Source of the DNA: Brevibacillus sedimenti
GTDB lineage: Bacteria > Bacillota > Bacilli > Brevibacillales > Brevibacillaceae
NCBI RefSeq assembly: GCF_020923495.1
Contig: NZ_CP064048.1
Span: 16,001-80,000, forward strand
DNA: 64,000 nt
Direction: 5' to 3'
In this document: positions 1 through 8,648 of the stretch, piece after piece
Layout of the letters: every line of letters begins with the position of its first letter
How positions within the stretch are numbered: the first letter of the stretch is position 1
The notes under the pieces: generated by a model
Seen by the model: only the letters and a program-made list of their open reading frames with translations
What the model was told of the DNA's origin: nothing
The model's database searches: none
Program-made: the position numbers and the translations under genes

Positions 1-298
1 CACCTGGCTGGGAACAGTGGCCGGCCAGTGGATACCAGACCCGGCCGCTCTGGGCCTCGGTTTCAGCTTTACCGCGATGTTTGTGGCGCTCGCGTACTAC
101 CAGCTCTTGTCCGTTGTTCGCATCCTGACATTTGTGCTCTGCGGGGCGGCGGCCGTCGGGATGACGTTCGTGCTCCCCAACGGGCTGCCCGTTCTGGTCG
201 CGGGCCTGCTCGCCTTTGCCATCGGCTATTTCCTGCCCGCGGCTGAACCGACCGAAACCGCTCAATCGCCGAACGTCAAGGAGGTGGAGTCGACGTGA
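1..298 (+). CDS. azlC: AzlC, C-terminal part (branched-chain amino acid exporter large subunit), partial at window edge
   Basis: The frame is open from base 2 to the TGA at 296-298, so only about the last 98 residues are visible and the start lies outside the window. The visible part is hydrophobic, with helices around FSFTAMFVALAYYQLL and LPVLVAGLLAFAIGYFL and a short polar tail, as at the end of AzlC permeases. In this family AzlC forms the exporter of branched-chain amino acids (and the analogue azaleucine) with the small subunit AzlD. That partner follows directly, its GTG start overlapping this stop by 4 bases, which supports both calls and implies translational coupling. The substrate cannot be read from the fragment. 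Confidence 0.85.
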   Translation, partial: TWLGTVAGQWIPDPAALGLGFSFTAMFVALAYYQLLSVVRILTFVLCGAAAVGMTFVLPNGLPVLVAGLLAFAIGYFLPAAEPTETAQSPNVKEVEST

Positions 299-615
299 GC
301 ACCCATCCGCTCCTGCTTTTTCTCGTGATGGCGGTGGCCACCTACCTGTCGCGTCGGGCGTTTCTCCGCTTGCCCAGCCGCCACTTTTCCGCCCGGCTGA
401 AGAACGGCCTCAGCTTTATTCCGCTTGGCATCTTTGCCTCGCTCATCTTTCCCTCGCTGTTCGTGGCCGAGGGGCAACTGGCGGTGCAACCGCTGTTTCT
501 GATCGCCAGCGCGCTCTGCTTGGCCGTGATGGCGGTCAGCCGCAACGTCTTTATCAGCTTTGGCGTCAGCCTGGGACTGGTCGTCCTCGTGTCGCTCGGC
601 GTAATCCCGCTCTGA
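295..615 (+). CDS. azlD: AzlD, small subunit of branched-chain amino acid exporter
   Basis: 106 residues, the usual AzlD length, with about four hydrophobic segments and the family-like stretch ATYLSRRAFLRLPSR near the N-terminus. The GTG start at 295 sits inside the azlC stop (GTGA), preceded by an AAGGAGGTGG ribosome binding site in the azlC tail. It is the membrane partner of AzlC in amino-acid efflux. The C-terminus is a hydrophobic helix ending in GVIPL. Downstream there is no clear terminator before cheW, only an extended -10 promoter for the next gene. Confidence 0.85.
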   Translation: MSTHPLLLFLVMAVATYLSRRAFLRLPSRHFSARLKNGLSFIPLGIFASLIFPSLFVAEGQLAVQPLFLIASALCLAVMAVSRNVFISFGVSLGLVVLVSLGVIPL

Positions 616-654
616 GAAAACCGGGTAAATATTCCCACTCTCAGCGTTTGTCCA

Positions 655-663
655 TGGTACAAT
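655..663 (+). promoter_or_regulatory. Candidate extended -10 promoter for cheW
   Basis: TGG directly precedes TACAAT (658-663), giving a TGn extended -10 about 50 bases upstream of the cheW start. No good -35 is visible at 17 bases, which fits an extended -10 element. Inferred from sequence only. Confidence 0.4.
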
Positions 664-713
664 ACGGGTAAAGAATGAAAGAATGGGATTGCGTTGCAGG
701 AGGGACATGGGAG

Positions 714-1193
714 ATGGAAACGTTGCAACATGTGGACGGTACAGACTGGAAAGCGGAAGGCGATTCCGTCCAATCCATTTTGTTTCAAATGGGGGACGAA
801 ACCTACAGCCTGCCGATCTCGCTGGTGCGGGAGATCATCAAGCCGCTGCCGGTAACCCGCTTCCCCAAGTCGCCGCCGTACGTGGAAGGCGTGATTGATC
901 TGAGGGGACGGATTCTGCCAATCATCAACCTGCGCACGATGTTCGGTCTGGAGCCGCTGCCGCTGACGGAAGAGAGCCGGTTTATCGACCTGCAGCTGGA
1001 AGGGCTGAATGTGGGGATCGTCGTGGATGCCGTGTCGGAAGTCATCTACCTGTCCCGGCAGGTGATCGAACCGGCTCCCCCGATCGTAGCCGGAGTCGAC
1101 GGCAAATACTTAAGCGGCATTGCCCGCGTGCAGGACAAGCTGATCATGCTGTTGGACGCGGACGAAATTTTTGCCCAGTGGAAAAAGGCTTGA
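714..1193 (+). CDS. cheW: CheW-like chemotaxis coupling protein
   Basis: 159 residues when started at ATG 714, nine bases after a strong AGGAGGG (698-704); the frame opens further upstream but those starts lack a ribosome binding site. A single CheW domain covers roughly residues 18-152, with the hallmark VIDLRGRILPIINLRTMFGL and the conserved tail GVDGKYLSGIARVQDKLIML. CheW is a cytoplasmic adaptor linking chemoreceptors to the kinase CheA in the signalling array. There is no other chemotaxis gene in the window, so it appears as a lone cheW between azlD and a strong terminator. It could be a CheV-less accessory CheW paralogue rather than the main one. Confidence 0.88.
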   Translation: METLQHVDGTDWKAEGDSVQSILFQMGDETYSLPISLVREIIKPLPVTRFPKSPPYVEGVIDLRGRILPIINLRTMFGLEPLPLTEESRFIDLQLEGLNVGIVVDAVSEVIYLSRQVIEPAPPIVAGVDGKYLSGIARVQDKLIMLLDADEIFAQWKKA

Positions 1194-1197
1194 AACC

Positions 1198-1241
1198 AAA
1201 CAACGCCCCTGGTACGAAAAAAGCGTACAGGGGCGTTGTTT
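1198..1241 (+). terminator. Intrinsic terminator after cheW
   Basis: Perfect 14-bp arms at 1198-1211 and 1228-1241 (core AACGCCCCTG / CAGGGGCGTT), with further pairing of GTAC inside and an A/T flank on either side. It begins five bases after the cheW stop and probably works in both directions. Confidence 0.85.
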
Positions 1242-1337
1242 AGCTTGCATGCATAATGCTTTGGGACAGACGATGCCGTCTTGCCACGGACACGTTGATT
1301 CGTTCCCGGATCGAATAGCGATCGGCCCTCTTTTCCG

Positions 1338-2006
1338 CTACTCCCGGCCGCCGCTGGCCAGATACGAGTAATTGACCCAGACCATCTCCTCGATCCCGAG
1401 AATTTCCTTGAACAGATCGACGGAGTCGTACAGCATGGAGGAGCCGGTCTCCTCGTCCACTTCGGTCAGGAGCTGCAGGTCAAACAGCGAACGAATCTGC
1501 TGCACCTGCTTGGGTCCGACAAACCTGCTGAAACACTGGGGACGCACCCGGGTAATGCCTTTGCCCACTTCCCGTCGATACTGGTCGGACCGCACCACGC
1601 GATCCAGGATCTCCTCGTACTTTTGCCGCAGGTCGTCGTTTTCGCTGATGGCTTCCTCCACATCCACATGCGGATACAATCGGCCAAACTCCGCTTCCGC
1701 CAGCTCCACGTCCAGCGAATAGCTGATCGTGGCCGAGGATACCTCGTACCCGCCGTCAAACAGCCGAAAGCCCCATCCATTTTCTTCGGAGTCGTGAAAC
1801 CAGAGCAGCGGCACGCAATGGCGGGACAACTGCAGGAGAAACTGCACGGTTTGATGCGTTTCCAGCCATTCGTCCTGCAGGAAAAAGGCGTTCCATTGGT
1901 GATTGACGTTTCTGTGGAAGTAAGGCTGACGCGATTTGGGCAGATCAGTCAGCACTTTCGGTTCGTATTTGCGCGGATACAAAATCCCCGTCGTAAACTC
2001 ACCCAT
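1338..2006 (-). CDS. Hypothetical protein, 222 aa
   Basis: No recognised family. A soluble, acidic 222-residue protein without signal peptide or membrane segment. The N-terminal half is rich in aromatic residues (FHRNVNHQWNAFFLQDEWLE, VPLLWFHDSEENGWGFRLFD) and the C-terminal half is helical with many charged residues. The open frame, compositional match to neighbours and lack of a better frame on the other strand support it as a real gene. The ribosome binding site is weak (GGTGG before the ATG at 2006). It is monocistronic, converging on cheW across the terminator at 1198-1241. About 190 bases upstream (2007-2198) hold no gene. Confidence 0.6.
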   Translation of the reverse strand: MGEFTTGILYPRKYEPKVLTDLPKSRQPYFHRNVNHQWNAFFLQDEWLETHQTVQFLLQLSRHCVPLLWFHDSEENGWGFRLFDGGYEVSSATISYSLDVELAEAEFGRLYPHVDVEEAISENDDLRQKYEEILDRVVRSDQYRREVGKGITRVRPQCFSRFVGPKQVQQIRSLFDLQLLTEVDEETGSSMLYDSVDLFKEILGIEEMVWVNYSYLASGGRE

Positions 2007-2198
2007 CCGTTTTCCACCGCTTTCTGGCAGGCTCCCCTTTTGGGCACATCGGTGTGAGCCATGGTTCTCCCTACCAGTTTATTCATCAGCCGCTTGTTTT
2101 TTGCCGTGATCTTTTATTGCCCGCTGGTGGGGAAAACGGTGTGGGCGGCGACGACCGGCCGCAAAATTCGACCATTGGTGCAGCTCAAGCGGAACTGA

Positions 2199-2684
2199 TC
2201 AGGCCGCCATCACCTTTCCGGTCACAATGCCCAGGACCGTGCGGGCGTAGTCGCCCACCAAGCCGGAACCCGGCTTGCTTTCAAAGCGAAGCGTCAACTC
2301 CAGATGGCCGACGTGTCCAGCCGGCGGGACAATCCAGGACAATTCCGTTTCACCGGCAAGGATTTCTTCAATCCGCTGCTTCTTGGCTTCGATGTCCAGT
2401 TCCGGGTCGTGCGACAGCGAAAATTTCATCGTCACTGCGATCGGCTTGCATGGCCGCGACTCGGTCTGCGTTCCGACCTTGCCGCGGATCACGACCACGC
2501 CGGCATCTCCCCACAAGGTGTACTCCAGGATCGCCTGAAAATGCGGATGGACCTGCAGCTCCAGCGCGGGGAAGCCGCCGTCGACGCGCAGTGCAAACCG
2601 TTCGGCCAATTGTGCGACCTCCTCCTGAAAACGGCGGGCGCACTCCGAAACCGCCTCAAACACGCAAGGTTGAACAGAGTACAT
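2199..2684 (-). CDS. Hypothetical protein, 161 aa
   Basis: Not recognised. ATG 2684 is chosen because AAGGGTGAG lies about six bases upstream; a GTG three codons earlier overlaps that site. The protein is soluble and mixed alpha/beta: an N-terminal helix (FEAVSECARRFQEEVAQLAE) is followed by alternating short strands with several Val/Ile runs (AGVVVIRGKVG, HLELTLRFE), suggesting a small sandwich or SRPBCC-like fold, which is inference. No catalytic motif is visible. It stands alone on the minus strand between two other uncharacterised genes. Confidence 0.6.
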   Translation of the reverse strand: MYSVQPCVFEAVSECARRFQEEVAQLAERFALRVDGGFPALELQVHPHFQAILEYTLWGDAGVVVIRGKVGTQTESRPCKPIAVTMKFSLSHDPELDIEAKKQRIEEILAGETELSWIVPPAGHVGHLELTLRFESKPGSGLVGDYARTVLGIVTGKVMAA

Positions 2685-2873
2685 CCTACTCACCCTTCCC
2701 GGCAGAATATCTGTCCCTCTAACTTCGCAGCGCCGCTTGTCGTTTCCTTTGTGGAAACCTGACTACTTTACCCATATTTTCCCGAAACGACAAACATACC
2801 ACTTTACAAGCGTGTTGAACGATCGGACAGGCCTCTTCACTGACGGCCGTGACGGACGGGCGTTTCGCTTTCC

Positions 2874-3922
2874 CTATCTCAGCTCGTACGGATTGGAAGC
2901 GGCAGGCCAGCGGGATGCGAACAAGTGCTGCAACTTTTCCTGCACGGCTTCGTCCAGTTCCAGGTGAAACAGCCGGCCGTTTTCCATGCGAATCAGCGGA
3001 TAGGCGCCCCACTCAAGGGGAACCGCCTCCTCGGTACGGACAAACTCCGGCAGCGCCAAGAGAAACCGGGCAAACGGGTTGGCCTCGTCGGCGGACATGT
3101 GCACCACCTCAAACACGTGCGACAAGGAAGGCGTGACGATCAGCCGGAGCATCTCTCCCTGCTCGGCAGCCCACACCGTAAAGGCGGTCTCGCGCACCTC
3201 GCTGCGGGCGTGGCGGCGCATGACCCAGACCGCTTGCTGGACAGCACTCATCAACAGGTGCTGGGCCCCTTCGTCTCCGTGCTTCTGGCGCAGGCGGGCG
3301 TAGTCGATCAGATAGGCGACGCCCGTCTCTTCCAGCACCTGATCGGGCAGTTCCAGTGCAGAAATGGTCTGCACCACTTCTTCCTGCACGGCCGCTTCGC
3401 TGGGCACGTCTTCCGTCCCCCTTCGTACAGGGAGCGAATCATCGCTTTCGCCCGCGATGCCTCCTGCGGCGAAAAGGTGATTGCTTCCGTGTAGATATGG
3501 GTGAGCAGGCCTGCTTCGTAGGAGAGGTAATGCAGCAGTGTTTGTTCCTGTTCCAGCATGCGCAGGGCCATGTGATGCTCCTCCGGCCGCTTGATGTCAA
3601 ACGCGAGCGGGAAGCCGAGCGGCTGGATCGGATCATGGAGAGTCCAGATCACTGCGAGCAGCTTGTCGCGGTAGGTCTTGAACTCCACCGAGACGGCGTC
3701 CCGGGTCGCTTCGCTGAACGCGTCGACGCTCTCAAACACGAGGTACAGCTCCACGTCGCCTGCCGCGTTGAGACGGGCAAAGTAGGGCAGTCCTTCTTCG
3801 CCCGCCAGGCGGTACAAATCGGCAAAGTTGGTCGCATCCAGCACTTCCCCCTGCGTGGCTGCTGTCGGCGACCTCAGCGACGGATCGGGCACGACTTCCG
3901 GACGAAACGGCTGTCTTGTCAT
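2874..3922 (-). pseudogene. Hypothetical protein of about 349 aa, split by one frameshift
   Basis: Two overlapping open frames form one gene. The first begins at ATG 3922, which overlaps the surE stop as ATGA, and reads to ...MIRSLYEGG; there the frame shifts and the second continues TEDVPSEAAVQEEVVQ to the stop at 2874. One added base in the C5 run at 3417-3421 (plus strand) rejoins them into exactly 350 codons. After the shift the first frame becomes a Cys/Arg-rich nonsense tail, as expected off-frame. No known domain was recognised: the protein is soluble, about half helical, and translationally coupled to surE. It may be intact in the living cell if the run was miscounted. Confidence 0.65.
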
Positions 3923-4719
3923 GATGTGCCCTGACCCCGCTGCTTCAGCAACGGCCACTCGGCCATGTCGGCCAACAGCGAGCGGTCCGTGGCGTCGATA
4001 TGTACCGGCGTGACCGTTATATAGCCGTTTTTGACCAGATAGTAGTCGTCTGCATCGGACTGCTGCTGGCCATCCGGGTACTCCCGTGTCAGCCAGTATC
4101 CCTCGTCCTGCCGATCGAACTTGTCTTCGTAGTGGTGCAGGGCGAGCGCTGCCGGCGCGATTCCTTTTACCTGTTCGGGAGGCAGATGGGGGATGTTGAT
4201 GTTGAAGAAAACGTCGGCGGGCAGCTTCTTCTCGGCCGCCTGCTCGCAGAACATGTGCAGCAGCGGACGAATCAGCTCGCCCACCTGGCCGAAGTCGTCC
4301 TGGGCGTACCAGTTGTCGTAGGAGAGAGCGACGCCGGGAACGCCGAGAATGACCGCTTCCCTTGCCCCGCTGCAGGTGCCCGAGTAGTAGATGTCACGGC
4401 CCAGGTTGGTACCGACATTGATGCCGGAAAAGACGATGTCCGGCCTACGCCGGTCTTCAAACAGCAGATGGCAGGCCGCCTTGACGCAGTCGGCCGGGTT
4501 GCCGTTGATCGCCCACGCCTTTACCGGCAGACCGTAAAAGGGGTGAGAGACAGGAGCCAGCGCGCTGCGGTAGGTGAGGCCGTGCCCTACCCCGCTCCGT
4601 TCTTCCGCCGGAGCCACAACGTAAATCTCCGCATTCTTCAGATCGAGGAGCGCTTCCGCCAGCCGCCTGATGCCCTGCGCTTCAATTCCGTCATCGTTGG
4701 TCAACAATATCCGCAACAT
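3919..4719 (-). CDS. surE: SurE, 5'/3'-nucleotidase
   Basis: 266 residues from ATG 4719, preceded by AAGGAGG; longer upstream starts have no ribosome binding site. SurE is a metal-dependent survival phosphatase acting on nucleoside monophosphates. The family metal and active-site motifs are all present: LLTNDDG at residues 5-11, RSGVGHG at 41-47, GNPADCV at 73-79 and SGINVGTNLG at 98-107. The C-terminus runs through ITVTPVHIDATD, typical of SurE. It is the first gene of a two-gene unit, with the frameshifted gene at 2874-3922 overlapping its stop by four bases. All catalytic residues look intact. Confidence 0.95.
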   Translation of the reverse strand: MLRILLTNDDGIEAQGIRRLAEALLDLKNAEIYVVAPAEERSGVGHGLTYRSALAPVSHPFYGLPVKAWAINGNPADCVKAACHLLFEDRRRPDIVFSGINVGTNLGRDIYYSGTCSGAREAVILGVPGVALSYDNWYAQDDFGQVGELIRPLLHMFCEQAAEKKLPADVFFNINIPHLPPEQVKGIAPAALALHHYEDKFDRQDEGYWLTREYPDGQQQSDADDYYLVKNGYITVTPVHIDATDRSLLADMAEWPLLKQRGQGTS

Positions 4720-4840
4720 GTTGTGTCCTCCTTCGTAGTGGCGCCGCCACCTCGAGTATTCTTCCTCGTCAAGCCACATCAAAGTGCCCGCAGGGGAGCT
4801 TATTGGCACTGCCTGCTTTTCTCCTTATTGTACCAAAAAT

Positions 4841-4872
4841 GAAAAACGGACCCCAATCCACTGTGAGGTCCG
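4841..4872 (-). terminator. Terminator after the TerB-like gene
   Basis: On the minus strand CGGACC (4872-4867) pairs with GGTCCG (4852-4847), followed by TTTTTC. It lies about 50 bases past the stop at 4924 and upstream of surE. Confidence 0.7.
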
Positions 4873-4923
4873 CACATCGTTTTTCAGCTGCACGCGGTTC
4901 GCTTTCAGAGCGCCGCCTGCTAC

Positions 4924-5349
4924 CTAATCGTCGACGATCTTTTTCCAACGCTCCCGCCAACGGATGCCTTCTTCGATCCACGCTTCCACCTGGGCGATCT
5001 TTCCCTCGGGAATCCCCAGCAGGCGAGCGATGCGGCGAATCTCGTTCGTTTCCGCCTGCGACAGCTTGTGGTCGATCAGCGCGATCCGGTACAGCTTGCG
5101 CAACAGCATCAGCTTCTCCGCCCGCGTCAGGTCCATCAAGTCAGCCACGATTGTCTCCGGCCGCTTGGGATAATCCATGTCATCCATGAGAATCTGCCGC
5201 TCTTTCAGCGTGAAATGCTCCGAATTGACAATCTCCTGAATCCGGGTCAATTCTTTATTGCCTATATATCCGTCGGCATGGCCAACGCAGATCATCAAGC
5301 GAATGGACGCAAACAAAATCTGTTTGTCCTTTTCGGTTTTGCTGTACAA
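4924..5349 (-). CDS. TerB-like (tellurite-resistance/DjlA-type) helical domain protein
   Basis: 141 residues starting at TTG 5349, preceded by GGGGGAGG at good spacing. The all-helical sequence with ICVGHADGYIGNKELTRIQE and LYRIALIDHKLSQAETNEIR shows the paired acidic loops (DG..xxxE and DxxxxxxE) seen in TerB/DjlA-type domains, which are proposed metal or stress sensors. There is no signal peptide or membrane helix, so it is cytosolic. The family role is poorly known; tellurite resistance should not be assumed. It stands alone with its own terminator at 4841-4872. Confidence 0.6.
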   Translation of the reverse strand: MYSKTEKDKQILFASIRLMICVGHADGYIGNKELTRIQEIVNSEHFTLKERQILMDDMDYPKRPETIVADLMDLTRAEKLMLLRKLYRIALIDHKLSQAETNEIRRIARLLGIPEGKIAQVEAWIEEGIRWRERWKKIVDD

Positions 5350-5536
5350 TCGTTTTTCCTCCCCCGAAACTCACTGCAATGCGCGATATTCACTGCAAAT
5401 GTGAGAAGCAGTATTTGCCTAATTATACGACGAAAGGGGTAAGCGGTTTCAGACAAAAATGTGACATTTTCTGTCACGCTCGGACAAACATGCGGGAAAA
5501 ATCTGGCCAACCGTGCGCATTGAGTGAAAGGCCTGA

Positions 5537-7284
5537 CTATCGGGGGTGGGCAAGCAGTTCGATGCGATTCCGGTACAGCGGCAAAAACACCCGCTGCCGA
5601 AGCAGCCAGGACACGATCGCCTGCATTTGCCGGCGCCGCTTTTTTCATCGAAGGTGCGCGCAAGCTCCGCTGATCGGGCGGTCACTTCCCTGACGGCTTC
5701 CGGCGGCAGGTGGTGACACGGACTGAATGCCTGATCGTGCAAAAATTCCAAAAGCGACAGTTCTTCCCGCTCGTCGATGTTGGCGCTGTCCAGCACGAGA
5801 TCGGCATGCCTGAATGTCTCGGGTCGGGCCATCTCTTCCGGCTCGACGTACACAATCCGAACATCGATGCCATAACGGGCGCAGCGCATCCGAATCCACT
5901 CCGCATCCTCGACGTGATCCTGGTCAGGATAGCTGACGAGCCGGAGGGGTTCTTCCCTGTAGCCGCTCGCCTGCAAGCGCCGCAAAATCTCGGCGTCACT
6001 CGTCTGCGGGAAACTTCGTACCTTGCGCCTCTCCTGTTCTCCCCAGATGACCGCCGGCTCCCGTAATCCTCCCAGTTCCTCCAGCAGCAGCCGGCGATCC
6101 AGGATACGGTCAAGGATCGACCGAAAGGCAGCAGACGTAACCGGCCCAGGCTTGATCATGTTGCACCCGAGGTACTGAAAGCAGCGCTCGCTGCGGGACA
6201 CCTCCGTCCAGGTCGACCGCGAATCATCCTGTTTTTCCCTTCCCGGGACGTTGGCGAATACGATTTCGGGCCATCCGGCTTCCGTTTCGCCCGTCATGTC
6301 CGGGACGCACCAGATTTCGATCCGATCCGTAAACGGACGGCCGCCAAAATACGGCTCAAACGCCTCCAGCACCAGCATCGAGTCGTCATTGCGGACCACG
6401 CGAAACGGCCCGGTTCCCGATGGCATGCAGCCAAATTGCTCGCCCATCTGCTCCGTGTAGTCAAACGGGACGATGGAAGCAAACTCCTTGCTCAAGGCGT
6501 GCAGCAGCAGGCTGTCCGGATGGTGCAGCCTGATCCGCAGTGTGTACGCGTCAACCACGTCCACCGCACGGATCGACCGGACAAGCCATTGATGAAGGGG
6601 AGACTTGTCCCGCAGGCGAAGCAGGGCATACCGCACATCCTCCGCCTCCAGCATTCTGCCGTGGTGAAACCAGACCCCTTTTCGCAGGATAAACGTCCAC
6701 TCCGTTCCCTGGGGATTCGCCTCCCAGTACAAGGCAAGCCGGGGTTCAAAACGACCTTGCTGTGGATCAAAGTGAACAAGCGTATCAAATACATGTTTGG
6801 TCAGATGGGCTTCCGAACGCAGCAGCACGCGGGAGGGGTCCAGCATGGGCAGCGGCCTGCCCTGGGACAGCCGCAGCACGTCCTGTCTGCTTCCCGGACT
6901 CCTGCTGACATGCAGGCCAAACTGACTGCTCATCCAGCGCTGAAAACTTTCCTCCAGCTCGCCTAACTCCTCCCGATACCGGGCTACAAACACGCGTGCT
7001 CCGCGAATCTCTCCCTGCCGGACCAGTTCCCTGGCGACAGAGAGCGCGGCGTCAGCGGGATGAATGCGAAACGTCAGCACGGACTGATGTCCCCTGCCCT
7101 TACCGGGCTGCCAGACAATCCACCCCCGCTGCGCTAACTTTTTTACCGTAGCCGCCGCATTGCGCGGGGTGCAGCACAAGATGGAAGCCGCACAGGCCAG
7201 AGAGAGGGTGATGGGCTTGTCGATCGCCGCCTGCGGGCAGCCGGCAAACAGCCGATGATAATGTTCAAACAGGATCATAATCAT
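5537..7284 (-). pseudogene. SgrR-type regulator (wHTH plus solute-binding domain), one frameshift near the C-terminus
   Basis: Starts at ATG 7284 (GAGGCGG just upstream; ATG 7278 is an alternative). Residues 1-110 are an SgrR-like winged helix (CCTPRNAAATVKKLAQRGWI, WQPGKGRGHQSVLTF). The rest is an extracytoplasmic solute-binding (SBP_bac_5) domain (HVFDTLVHFD, EWTFILRKGVWFHHGR, SGTGPFRVV). There is no signal peptide, as expected for a cytosolic one-component sensor. After ELARTFDEK the frame degenerates; adding one base to the T6 run at 5640-5645 (plus strand) restores KRRRQMQAIVSWLLRQ and a stop at 5537-5539, giving exactly 582 residues. It is divergent from an MFS gene, as E. coli sgrR is from setA. 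Confidence 0.75.
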
Positions 7285-7304
7285 ACACCGCCTCAAAACA
7301 TGAA

Positions 7305-7322
7305 AAAACGACGTGTCGTTTT
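7305..7322. promoter_or_regulatory. 18-bp palindrome, candidate operator between sgrR-like gene and MFS gene
   Basis: AAAACGAC and GTCGTTTT flank a 2-base centre, a perfect 8-bp dyad about 20 bases upstream of the SgrR-like start. It is in the right place for autoregulation or divergent control. No T-tract logic or transcript end would make it a terminator. Confidence 0.5.
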
Positions 7323-7367
7323 GTACGCTTTTTCTTTCGTTCCCCCCGGCGTACAATCGGGTACAAT
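7321..7367 (+). promoter_or_regulatory. Inverted repeat and tandem TACAAT boxes upstream of the MFS gene
   Basis: TTGTACGC (7321-7328) is repeated inverted as GCGTACAA (7349-7356), 20 bases apart. The second arm overlaps a -10-like TACAAT (7352-7357), and another TACAAT follows at 7362-7367. Arms overlapping a -10 suggest a regulated promoter for the transporter; this is inference. Confidence 0.4.
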
Positions 7368-7402
7368 CCCAATCCCGATACAGAAAGGATACCAGGATAA
7401 AC

Positions 7403-8638
7403 ATGAAACGAACATCACTTTTCACTCGCTATCCGACCACGGTCTGGGTCCGGCTCTTCGGCGAACTGGTGACGCAGCTCTCTCTCAGCATGATTGCCCC
7501 TTTTCTGATCTTGTATCTGAACGAGCAGGCAGGCAGCTCCGTTCCCCTGACCATGCTGGTGATCGGGCTGCAGCCCGCCAGTGAAATCGCGCTGACGCTA
7601 ATCGCAGGGGGTGTGACGGACCGGTACGGACGCAAATCCGTCATGCTGGTCGCTCTGGGCCTGCAGGCGCTGGCCATGCTGGGAATGGCGTTTGCCCACT
7701 CGCTTGCCGCCTTTGCCATCCTGTACATGATAAACGGTGCGGGCCGCTCCCTCTTCATCCCGGCGGCACGCGCCCTCCTGGCTGATACCGTCCCTCACAA
7801 GCTCCAGTCGGAAGCGTTCGCCCTGTTGAATACAGCCAGCTATATCGGCGCTGCGGCCGGTCCGCTTGTGGGCGTGCTGATCTATCAAAGCGACCCCAGC
7901 CTTGCCTTTCAATTGACGGCGTTTTCGCTGGTCCTCTACGCCGCGTGCGTCTGGTGGAAGATACCGGCGTCTGCGCCAGAAGTGTCGTCGTCGGCACGCA
8001 CACCATCACCGGCCGCCGCCGGGGACTTGCCTGCTCCCGCCGCCCGGCACAAAATCCGTCCCGCGCTGCACCTGATGCTGTTGGCCATGCCGATCAGCCT
8101 GTTCTACGCGCAAACGGAAACCAATCTGCAGCTGCATCTGAAGAATACATTCACCGATTATCTGGAACTGCTGGCCATGCTGGCCTCCACAAAAGCGGCC
8201 GCATCCATCTTCCTGGAATTTTGGCTGGTCAAATGGACGCAGCGCGTGTCCCCGCGAATCCTCATCACCGGTTCATACGTCTGCTTTGCCGCGGTCTCCG
8301 CAGCCTACGCCCAGTCCGACAGCGCGGCTGTACTGCTCGCCATCCAGCTCGTGCTCATTCTCGGCGAAAGCGTCGGTCTCAATCACCTGCTGACGCTGGT
8401 GGCACGGATCGCGCCGCCCTCCATGCGCGGCCGCTATTTTGCCATAACGGGGCTGCACTGGGACATCTCCCGCGCAGCGGGGCCTTATCTGGGCAGTCTG
8501 GTCCTGATACATTTCGGCGGCGCATGGCTGTTCGGCGCTTCGGCCGTGCTGCTGCTCATCGGGGCCCTGGCCCAGTACCTGTACCTGCAGCGAATGGAAA
8601 AAGCCTCCCCGTCACTTCGGGAAGGCTCAAGCATGTAA
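7403..8638 (+). CDS. MFS transporter (DHA1-like efflux permease)
   Basis: 411 residues from ATG 7403, preceded by GAAAGGAT and GGAT; the open frame continues upstream but without a better start. Twelve hydrophobic segments can be traced, with the MFS loop motif GGVTDRYGRKSVML between helices 2 and 3 and a Pro/Ala/Ser-rich central loop (VSSSARTPSPAAAGDL) splitting the two six-helix halves. It is divergently paired with an SgrR-type regulator, an arrangement like sgrR-setA of enterobacteria, so sugar, sugar-phosphate analogue or drug efflux is plausible. Its 3' end contains the terminator of the opposing ABC operon. Confidence 0.8.
   Translation: MKRTSLFTRYPTTVWVRLFGELVTQLSLSMIAPFLILYLNEQAGSSVPLTMLVIGLQPASEIALTLIAGGVTDRYGRKSVMLVALGLQALAMLGMAFAHSLAAFAILYMINGAGRSLFIPAARALLADTVPHKLQSEAFALLNTASYIGAAAGPLVGVLIYQSDPSLAFQLTAFSLVLYAACVWWKIPASAPEVSSSARTPSPAAAGDLPAPAARHKIRPALHLMLLAMPISLFYAQTETNLQLHLKNTFTDYLELLAMLASTKAAASIFLEFWLVKWTQRVSPRILITGSYVCFAAVSAAYAQSDSAAVLLAIQLVLILGESVGLNHLLTLVARIAPPSMRGRYFAITGLHWDISRAAGPYLGSLVLIHFGGAWLFGASAVLLLIGALAQYLYLQRMEKASPSLREGSSM
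8597..8627 (-). terminator. Terminator of the ABC importer operon
   Basis: Minus-strand arms AGCCTTCCCG (8627-8618) and CGGGGAGGCT (8611-8602) followed by TTTTTCC. The hairpin lies inside the last codons of the convergent MFS gene, so the two transcripts overlap there. Confidence 0.75.
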
Positions 8639-8648
8639 ACGGTGCGCG

